From: Bolinopsis microptera
Taxonomy: Eukaryota; Ctenophora; Tentaculata; Lobata; Bolinopsidae
DNA length: 64,000 nt
Direction: 5' to 3'
Assembly: GCF_026151205.1 (NCBI RefSeq)
Contig: NC_087073.1
Location: forward strand, 7,975,411 to 8,039,410
Below the pieces are notes generated by a model, which searched no databases, had not been told where the DNA came from, and saw only the letters and a program-made list of their open reading frames with translations. A program made the translations under genes and the position numbers. Of the stretch, positions 55,851 to 64,000 are shown piece after piece. Each line of letters starts with the position of its first letter. Position 1 is the stretch's first letter.

Positions 55851-57484
55851 TATTTAGAGGCTGGAACAAATTTGTAATGTTGGCGGGGACTAGCTCATGA
55901 ACTATGTTGTTAAATGCCATAATTTCGTTGACTTTTTCCGCAAAGTGTCCCTTGAAAACATCATATACTAAATACAGTAAAGTTTTCTGTGTCTCCAGCA
56001 GACCAAGGAGAACCTTTCCGTCGTAATTAACTTACGGCACAATCAACAATAAAGTTTTCATAGTTGTCATATTCTTGACAAAAAGTTCGAATTTTTGAAA
56101 AAAATTCAACGGACTTTAACTTGGACGGACCTTACTGGGCCGCGCTCAGCCTGTCATTCCGCCTAATCTTTATGTTTATGAACATGATAGCCTGAGGTCC
56201 CCAGGTAAGGACGGACCTTAAATGAACGAACTTTATTTGAACGGACATTAAGATGAACGTTTATATAATAAGGCCTCCAGCGTTCAATTAATGTCCGTCC
56301 AAATAAGGTCCGATAAGGTAATTAGCGCAGACTTGGCGACCTTGTCAATATTATTCGCGTGGAATGTGGATCATTCATCATGTGTGTTATAATTGTATCA
56401 CGTTGCAACCCCCACGGTCGTTTCACTGACGATACAGGGGGAGCCGCGCACTCGTGCGCGGCGGGTCATTGACGGATGTTACTCGTCTAAGTTTCTTCGA
56501 AGTAGCGCGCGCCGCTTTCTTCTCTTGCCCGATGGCAAGAGCTACGAAGTAGCGCGCGCCGGGCCATATCATTAACAATGGTCAAGGCGGGTCATACAAC
56601 GTATGACAATGCTATAATACAGCAATATCGAATACAAAACTGTTAAAGACGGAATTATACCTTATTTGTATTAAATTAAGATTTCGTTGTTAAGAACAAA
56701 TAAAGACATGGCTTATAAATAAAGGGTATTATTTTTAAATTTTAGTAGGTAACAAACAAATGAAGATGATACATTACAATGTTTAATTAAAAGTCTAGAA
56801 AACTTCAAACTACATACATATAAAAATTAAACTACAAATAGTCTAAATAAATAAATCCAGCCGTATATCAGTATATACTATATTATTAAGAAACTGTTTT
56901 GAACCATTAAAATATTCAAAACCCCTAAAAGAAATCAAGACATCCTAAAATGGTGATCAGTACAGATCAAGACAGCTAGAGTTAACATTTGTTTCTCCAA
57001 GCAACTCTATCATCGGCTAATATCTTAAGCTTATTAAGATCATTCAAAGAGTTAAATTTTAAACCTCTACGGGTCAAATCATTCACATTATTATGAACAG
57101 GTTAAACTCCTTGAAGACTGCCTTAGCTATTGGTAGGATAGCTTCTAAGGATTCTTTTTCATGAAGTTACAATCGTCTGAATACGCTGACTCAAGTGCAG
57201 CATACCTTCTTTGGAAATAGGGGGATTGGGTATTTGTGGGGGAGACTCTGCTAGTCGATGGCGTTCAATAAGAGCTCCTGCTAGGACTATATGCCTATGG
57301 TATAATACAATAATTATTTTGACTTTGGATCATTATTATTTTATAACCCATCGATTCGTTCTTTGAAAAGAGTTTAAAATCGAATTTCAAAGTTCTCTTA
57401 GAAAGTTCAAGTTGAGACTTTAATATATATGATAACACTTTCAATCTTCAAATAACGGAGTAGTTCGCTGTTTATTAGTCTCAT
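55851..57484. other. Intergenic DNA with MITE copies
   Basis: 56110-56322 is a copy of the TTACCTTATCGGACC MITE family containing an inserted CGCGCTCAGCCTGTCATTCCG segment also present at 39672-39699. 56455-56475 is a GC-rich 20-nt palindrome (GCCGCGCAC / GTGCGCGGC), followed by two GTAGCGCGCGCCG repeats. Around 56985-57180 a minus-strand stretch ends in ILADDRVAWRNKC, resembling the tail of a LINE polyprotein, but it is too broken to call. The rest shows nothing. Confidence 0.4.
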
Positions 57485-57784
57485 GATTGAAATACTGATA
57501 TCTGGATATTATCCGGTTGGAAGAGACAAGGACAAGTGAAACAAGGAAGTTAGGAGTAAGGGCAAATTTTCGGCGTCAACGCCATCTTCAGGCTCAAATT
57601 ATTTGTTATAAAGTAATGTTGAAAGTATAAAAAGTTGTAATACTTTCAACACTACTTTATAACAAATAATTCGAGCCTGAAGATGGCGTTGACGCCGAAA
57701 ATTTGCCCTTACTCCTAACTTCCTTGTTTCACTTGTCCTTGTCTCTTCCAACCGGATAATATCCAGATATCAGTACTTTCAATC
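57485..57784. mobile_element. 300-bp near-perfect hairpin element (MITE)
   Basis: The arms 57496-57616 and about 57650-57772 are almost exact inverted complements (for example CTGGATATTATCCGGTTGGA and its complement, and GGCGTCAACGCCATCTTCAG and its complement). The loop of about 35 bp itself contains GTTGAAAGTAT / ATACTTTCAAC. It ends 177 bp from the 3' end of the MZB1-like gene. Confidence 0.85.
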
Positions 57785-57960
57785 TTTATAAATCTTTACT
57801 TTTATAGTATGTGACGAACAAATGTAAATAAAACAATACAACGTGAAAAATTAATAAATCTAAAAACATCAAACTGCATACAAAATTAAAAATAGAAACG
57901 ATATAAACTATAAACGGTATAAATGAAAATCGAATGAAAATCTAGCATGACGAAACCATA

Positions 57961-57966
57961 TTTATT
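57961..57966 (-). terminator. AATAAA poly(A) signal for the distal MZB1-like gene
   Basis: TTTATT on the + strand, 34 nt beyond the minus-strand stop codon at 58001-58003. Confidence 0.6.
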
Positions 57967-58766
57967 GTGATTCTGAAGCTTAAATCTCGTGAACAAAGCT
58001 CTACAACTCGTCCTTCGAAAAGGGTTTAAAATCTACAGCTTCCGGGATCTCAGAGAGTTTCCCTTTACAGTCCCCTTTCATACAGAGCTCTGTGAACAGA
58101 TTCCCAGAACGGTAGTGGTTGTAGACCTGAGATGATATAACGTCAGATTTCCATCATTTAAAGTATATTATTTGGAATGAATCGTGTTTAAAGGGTACAG
58201 CTAACATTTATAACCCTGAAACCGAAACTAAAAAATCAGATGTTCTGATGAGAAATTACCTCGTCTTCTTCATAATCCTCGAGGATCCCTCCGCAGTAAC
58301 TGCGATATCTCTTCGGCCATGGACCATGTTTATACAACATACCGAGTCCTTTCTATCAGGAAAAGCTGGTCCACAGAGCTTGGGCTCATCCTCCACCGTA
58401 AAAACTGAGTAGTGCCTGTGAAGAGAACAAAACGTTTAAATTTAATACTCAGAGAAAATAAGTAGGAACTAGGATGTGATGTTATTTGATTCTCAGAGAA
58501 ATTATAAATAAAAGAGGTGACAAATAAACAATGGTATGGTGACGATTATTACCCATAAAACTTGTCCATGACACAAACATCTTCAACAATATCAATGACG
58601 GTAACGGCATCAATTCCTTTACTCTTATATCTCTGGGGTAGCTTTGATTCCTCCGCTTTAAACCCAGTTCCAAGCTGAAGTCATTGCAAATGCAGTGATT
58701 CGGAAATCGAGTTTATATACTTTCAGATAAAGCTCAGTTTTCAGGGAGGGCATAAACTGGTATTGG

Positions 58767-59222
58767 GGGGGGGGGGGGGCAACCATATTAAAGTATATTA
58801 AAATGTAGGGTTTTTTCCAATTTTGACCCGGGGATATACTTTAATATACTTTAATATACTTTAATATAATTTAATGTACTTTAATATACTTTAATATACC
58901 TACATTTTCTCCATTAAAATTTTGAACCATATTAAAGTATATTAAAATGTAGGTTTTTTTTTCCAATTTTGACCCGGGATATACTTTAATATACTTTAAT
59001 ATACCTAAATTATAAAAAATTATGTGAAAAATTTTGTTTTATTTAATGTGGATTAGATTTACCTTTCATGTAAAGTTAGTCTTGTTCAAAGATATTGATA
59101 CTTGATCAATTTATGAGCCAAAATATATGAAGTATGAGTTCAGGGGACTAGCAACTGGCTTATCTTCTAATCTACTAATTGTAGGTATATTAAAGTATAT
59201 TAAAATGTAGGATTTTTTCCGA

Positions 59223-59260
<38 letters not shown>
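58767..59260. repeat. AT-rich repeat element bounded by G- and C-runs, in intron 1 of MZB1-like B
   Basis: Three copies of a CATATTAAAGTATATTAAAA block and intervening (ATACTTTAAT)n inverted units lie between a 14-nt G-run (about 58767-58780) and a 37-nt C-run (59224-59260). It appears to be a satellite-like or transposon-derived insert. Confidence 0.75.
59224..59260. repeat. 37-nt poly-C (poly-G on the minus strand)
   Basis: An uninterrupted homopolymer. On the transcribed minus strand it is G37 inside intron 1 of the MZB1-like copy B, able to form a G-quadruplex and prone to length error in sequencing. Confidence 0.95.
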
Positions 59261-59266
<6 letters not shown>

Positions 59267-59597
59267 ATCATAAAAAGGAAACTATCCGCAATCATCAGAT
59301 CTCTGTCGTTTCCAAAATACTTACGTTGAAAACTATAATGTGACAGATATCGCACTTAAAACGGTCGGACGGGATACGGTTGTTCATGCTCAACTCCTCT
59401 TCTGTAAGTTTGGGAAGATCAATGAACTTGTCAAAAACTTTTTGCTGTGGGGGGACCTCCTTTACTACCTCCACAAATTGTGGTTCTAGTTGGGCGTCGT
59501 ATGTTTGGTCTGCAATGTCTTCGTCATTTATCACGTCGTCTTCATCGGAGATAGCAGAGTTTAGGATAACTATGATGATAACGACACTTCTTAACAT

Positions 59598-60119
59598 TTC
59601 GCTAAGGTTCTGATTGGTTACCAATTGGAAATTGATGGTCATTGAGTGTCCAAATATTAATATTTGCCAGTTATTTGAATTTGAGACATCACAATAGCAC
59701 TGATATCAGGATTTGGGGTTTTGGTAGAGTAGAAAATATACACCTATGTCAGCTAACTTATTGAAATATAACTAAGAAAAACATCATGAACCGAAAACGT
59801 TGGGGAAACAAATTATCAAAGAAACTAGAAACCGATACGGATCTACGCACGTAATATAAAGAACCTAAGTTCTAACTGATGTCTACGCCAGGTCATAAAA
59901 AGTGCTATCAAAATTCAAAACACATAACTCTGCACAGAACACCAATGTACAATAAATAAATTTACAATTCATATCTAAACCTTTAAACTTTTTGTCGCAA
60001 TGACAATAATTTAAACGAAATCATATCAGCGGTAAAACAGCGAGGAAATATTTATCTGCCAACTAGGTATACTGAATAAAGTAAAATGTTCTGGTATTAA
60101 AAACTAAGATAGCAATGAT
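59598..60119. other. Spacer between the two MZB1-like genes
   Basis: No gene or repeat recognised. It must contain the promoter of copy B and the 3' UTR of copy A. I saw no canonical poly(A) signal for copy A. Confidence 0.4.
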
Positions 60120-61664
60120 TTAAAGTTCGTCCTTAGAGGAGATAAAATCGGCAGGTTTTATATCAACAGGCTCGGGAGTTTCCGAGAGCTCTCCCTTGCA
60201 GTGGTTCTGCAAACACAGGTCGGCGAACAAGCTGCCGGACCTGTAGAACTGGTATGCCTGAAAGAAAACAAAGAATAACGTATCTTACGTAAGTGTGACA
60301 GATTTATTAAGCAAGCATTGGAGAGGGTTACACTAACTTTAGCGTACATAAACAATGAAAAATTCCGACTGGTCGATCAACCAATCAGCCAAGCATACGT
60401 GGAACGTCAAAAAAAGTACAAGACAAATATATAAAAGTGCGCGCGCGATACTTGTGCGCGCGTTTCTCGCGCAACAAATTCATTAAAATATTCATAGCGC
60501 CCTACGTTTTGCGATTTATGTAGACCCGTTTCCAATAGAGTCTATTGTCAGTTTATGTGGCACGGCCCCCACCTTTTATTCTGACTATTATCGAACTATC
60601 ACCATGCCAGTATCATCATGTTTATTTATTCTAACTTATTATGACACTAGCTATTAACAACTATCGAGAATTGAGCAAGTAAAGGAGTAATTTGGCATTG
60701 GCCTGCGTTACTAACTACAAGCTGTGTCACAATTTTAGTGAAAACCCTACAAACAGGGTTTACTTTACGATACCAAACATGTACTGAATCACCATCAAAC
60801 AGTCAGATATGGGGGCAAGTGTACCACAAATGTGCCACAAATATTGAGAATACATCGCGTCGTTCGAGCTGCTTAGTGCTTACCTCGTCTTCATCAACAT
60901 CTTCGAATAGACCGCCACAGTAGTTCACATATCGATGCGGCCACAATCCACCTCCCATGCTCATACCAGAAGCTGTTCGAGATGGGAATGCTGGTCCCTT
61001 AAATGTCACTGTGCCGCCAAACTCTTGGATTGAGTATCTGAAAGTGAAATTTCATCAGAAAATGTTAACTTCAATAATAATGGGTAAGTTATTTGCAGTG
61101 GATACATAAATATAATTATGTATTTATATCGTTATTAAATGTAATGTTACTTACCCATCAAATTTATCTTTTGTACAAAGATCCTCCACAATATCAAGAA
61201 TATCAACATCTCCTAGTGTACGCTTCTTCTTTTTCTTTGGGATCTTTGATTCTGCTTTCTTAAAAGCTGTACCCAACTAAAATGATAGATTGTGTAATTA
61301 ACTTAGTATATAATTGCTGTTCACAGAAATATCATCAAATGTTAAATGATATCTTTTCTCTGTGCATTTTTAACAAAATCTAAAAATTCAAAAGAAGACT
61401 CACATTATGAACAACAATCTGACAAGCTTCACATCTGTATCTCTCCGGGAAATGATGAGACTTTTGTTCCTCATCTGTCAGCACGGGTTGAGAAAAAGTC
61501 ATGAGATTTTCGCCACCCTTCTTAGGAGAAGCAGGCTCGTCATCTTCCATTTCCTCATCAGTAACAACCTCGTCATTAGGGTCGTCATCCTTGTCATTGA
61601 TAACATCGTCATCCGACATCACGTACGTGATGAGGAGGAGAGATAACAGTAAGTATTTCAACAT
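60120..61664 (-). CDS. MZB1: MZB1/pERp1-like ER-resident protein, copy A (224 aa)
   Basis: Four exons on the minus strand: 61404-61664, 61155-61276, 60884-61037, 60120-60257. They join in phase to 224 aa. A signal peptide (MLKYLLLSLLLITYVMS) is followed by an acidic region, RCEACQIVVHN, a lysine run (KKKKKR), DIVEDLC, GPAFPSR, then GGLWPHRYVNYCGGLF and SGSLFADLC. The C-terminus is SSKDEL, an ER-retrieval signal. The cysteine pattern and the GG.WP.R...C segment match MZB1/pERp1, a saposin-like (DUF3456) ER-lumen protein that assists folding and redox maturation of secreted proteins. Canopy proteins are the nearest alternative family. Exon 2 has the same length (122 nt) in both copies, showing tandem duplication. 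Confidence 0.88.
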
Positions 61665-61937
61665 TGTGCTAAAACAAGGGAAATGATGTTAGTTTTACTC
61701 GGAAGGAAAAAGTGATAATCCTTTTAAAGTGTCGAGTGAAAATATCTATTTGTATGATTTGTAGACTTAGTTTGGATCAAATTAAAAATAATTACTAAAG
61801 ATGGTTCAGAAAAAAGATAATTTATTCATTAACAACCCCATCGCACAAATCATTTTATACAAAAATATTAGAATTACAACCTAACACAAACAATCAAACA
61901 TTCAAATTATCTAACATTCAAAAATCCAAAAAAATAG
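61665..61937. other. Spacer between NBAS and MZB1-like A
   Basis: Only 273 bp separate the two minus-strand genes. It contains the NBAS poly(A) signal (61821-61826) and must contain the MZB1-like A promoter; no other motif recognised. Confidence 0.5.
61821..61826 (-). terminator. AATAAA poly(A) signal for NBAS
   Basis: TTTATT on the + strand, 111 nt beyond the NBAS stop codon at 61938-61940. Confidence 0.6.
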
Positions 61938-64000
61938 TTATCGCCAAGACATAAAACTTTTGTAAGATAGATAGGTACTATAGTTAGATTTGGTATACTG
62001 GGCCATTAAACTTAATCCTTCCACAACATTTCCAGCATCTTTCAGTTTCGAAGCTGCATCTCTCACAAAATCTAACGTTCGGCCTTCTTTGGTCAACTCC
62101 TTTGCTATGAGCGGATACAAGTCAGTATTTACTAATTGAAGGTAAACTTCCTTTTCAATAACGAGGCTTAACAAAGTCTTGTTTTCTAGATCAGTTAGTA
62201 CAATATCAGGGATAACATCAAAGACGAGGTCGTCATAACTAGAAGATAGTATCAGGATATGAGATAGTGGAGTAGGGAAGAGTTTGGAACAGGATAGGAT
62301 AGTATCCTCAAATAGGTTGTCAGAGGTTTGAGACTGGATTATAGCCAGCAACAGTTCACTGATTTCTGGGGTGTGCTCTGCTGTAACTACACTAGGCAAC
62401 CTGGAAAAATAGCCGTCAAGAATTCTAATTTTCAATTTCATCCAATTTTTCCTAAAATGTAATCCCAACTTCAATAATTGAGAAGTAATATAGCCACTAC
62501 ACTAATTTACTCACTTTGCGATAGTCTGGAGAAGTTGCTGAACCCAAACCTCCCTGACCTCTACAGCACTCCACAGTTTAACAAGCTCAAACAACACTCC
62601 ACACCTGGCTAACTCTCTGACAGGTTCACACAGGGCCGAGTAAAACTCATCACTCAGCACACAGCTGGGCTGTATGTCCGTCCCTGGCCAGTACTGGTTA
62701 ACTAGAGGCTTTGTTTTGAAAAAGACCAGCAGTTCTGTGTCGTCTTCAGTTGTCAGGTACTTCTCCAGTGCCCAGATTATGTTCTCGAGAACACCCTCAC
62801 GGAGGTTTGTAGCACTGCAAACTGCTTTAAGTTTCTCTATAACACTCTTTTGTGGTACGACGTAGTGTGAGTTTTTAATGAGGGTCTCAAATAACTCCCT
62901 TTCTTCGATCTGATAAGATAAATTAAGTTATTTGTAAAACTTAACTTGAAGAAATATGTTGATCATAATTCAGATATATAACATGTTTTTGGTGGAACAC
63001 TCGGAGTTATAACCGTCCACTGTTCAGTATTTAGTCAAAAATAATGGGTTATCAAAGATGACGATGCAGAATTTAAAGCGTACCTGAATGAGATTCTGAA
63101 TCTCCTCCTGCAGCACAATAATTTCAGGAACCTTCCTTCCCTCCAACAAGAACTCAATCGTCTTATCAGCAAACTCCTCAACTCCCAGCACGGGTTCTCT
63201 GACTTTCAACAAACCCTCCGCATCAACACACGCCACCCCATCTAACCACATTGCTATCAGCAGCACATCCAACACCTCTACATTCTCATACGACTTCAGG
63301 TAACTCTGGAAATACGTGTCTTTGTATTTCTCAAACAGTTCAACCGAGAAATTCTCCAAAAATTGGTGGATATCAGGGTGACCTTTACAAATCTGTAGTC
63401 GGAGTTCCATTCCAATGCTGTAATCGGAAGAGAGGCAGATTTCAGTTACCAGTCTATCAAGAGCAGTTTGATCCAGAAACTGTAACATGTCCCTCACTTT
63501 ATTCCATCTGTCCGAGTGTGACGTCACTGTTTTACCCTCCCCGTTAAAGAAGTATTTGTGAGCGTAGCAGTAGAACACTGCACTTTTAGTCAGAGAGGAG
63601 TGTACATTAGGTCCTATCTTCCCTATAACATGAACATTACCACCTTTAAGGAGAGGTTTAAGAAGATCCAGCTGAGACTGCGGAGACTCAGCAGCTAGAA
63701 ATACTTTATAATCCAGCCCAGGAATAGCAGCTCGTATCTTGTTCACAGCCCTGAGATTAGTGCTATCATCCAGTAAGGTGTAGTAAGTAACCAGGGTGTT
63801 GTACTTTGTTCCACCGAGGAGAGGGTACAGGTCTCTGCCACATTTCTCTTTAAACCTGTCATCATCTGATAACAACACTTTACTTACAGGCTCTGAAACC
63901 TGCATCTCGTTTAGGAGCAGGTGCTGGTAGTGTTTGAAGTGGATCTCCCAGATGTCCATGTTGTATTTGGTACCCAGGGACACGGCCAGGTCACATGTTT
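61938..64000 (-). CDS. NBAS: NBAS C-terminal part (gene continues past the window)
   Basis: Three exons on the minus strand: 63084 to the window edge, 62515-62909 and 61938-62400, joined in phase (IQNLIQ to IEERELF; QTIAK to LPSVV). The sequence matches the C-terminal third of NBAS, a subunit of the NRZ/Dsl1 tether at the ER, needed for retrograde Golgi-to-ER vesicle capture and also linked to nonsense-mediated decay. Recognisable points are LYPLLGGTKYN...YYTLL, GLDYK, the IGKIGPNV segment and TEDDTELLVFFKTKP. About 590 residues lie in the window; the human protein is about 2370, so the 5' three quarters are outside. The neighbour MZB1-like A follows 273 bp downstream on the same strand. Confidence 0.9.

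Larger units (their letters stand above)
58001..59597 (-). pseudogene. MZB1: MZB1/pERp1-like ER protein, copy B, frameshifted in exon 3
   Basis: Four exons on the minus strand: 59325-59597, 58553-58674, 58260-58415, 58001-58126. The start is the second Met, because a signal peptide (MLRSVVIIIVILNSAIS) follows it. The protein then has an acidic stretch, the cysteine motif FKCDICHIIVFN, a DIVEDVC motif and GPAFPDRK. The frame then shifts by one before the conserved KHGPWPKRYRSYCGGILEDYEEDE. Exon 4 is intact and ends in SKDEL, an ER-retrieval signal. Exon 3 is 156 nt against 154 nt in the neighbour, which breaks the phase; inferred: one missing base near 58345-58355. MZB1 (DUF3456/saposin-like) is an ER-lumen cofactor for folding and secretion. 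All other sites are intact, so this is a recent pseudogene or a sequence error. Confidence 0.75.

Noticed and set aside
60430-60475. CG-repeat stretch as a promoter CpG island
   Set aside because: It is a short alternating purine-pyrimidine run inside an intron of MZB1-like A, without wider CpG enrichment.

Overview
This is a nuclear genomic window from a metazoan. Protein genes are split by GT-AG introns (TRMT1 excepted), the DNA is AT-rich, and microsatellites, MITE-like inverted repeats and LINE retrotransposons are abundant. The families present (TRMT1, two-pore channels, MZB1/pERp1, NBAS) are animal genes. The window alone does not fix the phylum; an invertebrate, possibly early-branching, is my best inference. 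All splice models were built by hand from splice sites, reading-frame phase and comparison between paralogues.

Layout. At 0.85-2.5 kb (+) lies an intronless tRNA guanine-26 dimethyltransferase gene (TRMT1). From 2.5 to 10 kb is repeat-rich intergenic DNA: a 432-nt pure pyrimidine run, an 18-bp minisatellite, and two inverted-repeat elements, one carrying a small ORF. From 10.05 to about 23.5 (or 24.7) kb and from 35.6 to 44.5 kb (+) lie two tandem paralogous genes for divergent two-pore channels (TPC family), with 21 and 22 coding exons in my models. Summed exon lengths are exact multiples of three (1311 and 1362 aa). Between them is about 11 kb of intergenic DNA with a nest of different MITEs. 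From 44.5 to 57.9 kb is a transposon graveyard dominated by a fold-back element with arms of about 1.2 kb. A 4.16-kb LINE sits in one arm, and the other arm preserves the empty site. From 58.0 to 61.7 kb (-) are two tandem MZB1-like ER proteins ending in KDEL; the downstream copy is frameshifted in exon 3. From 61.9 kb to the window edge (-) is the 3' part of NBAS.

The most interesting locus is the TPC pair. Both proteins carry unusual selectivity filters (TEN and TSN), a cysteine-rich turret in domain I, a charge-depleted domain-II voltage sensor and a C-terminal extension of about 520-560 residues that I do not recognise. The first gene also has two adjacent in-frame versions of the exon encoding domain-II S5, which suggests mutually exclusive splicing. 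TRMT1 modifies tRNA, MZB1 and NBAS act in the ER and Golgi-ER traffic, and TPCs are endolysosomal channels. No operon-like functional link between the genes is evident.
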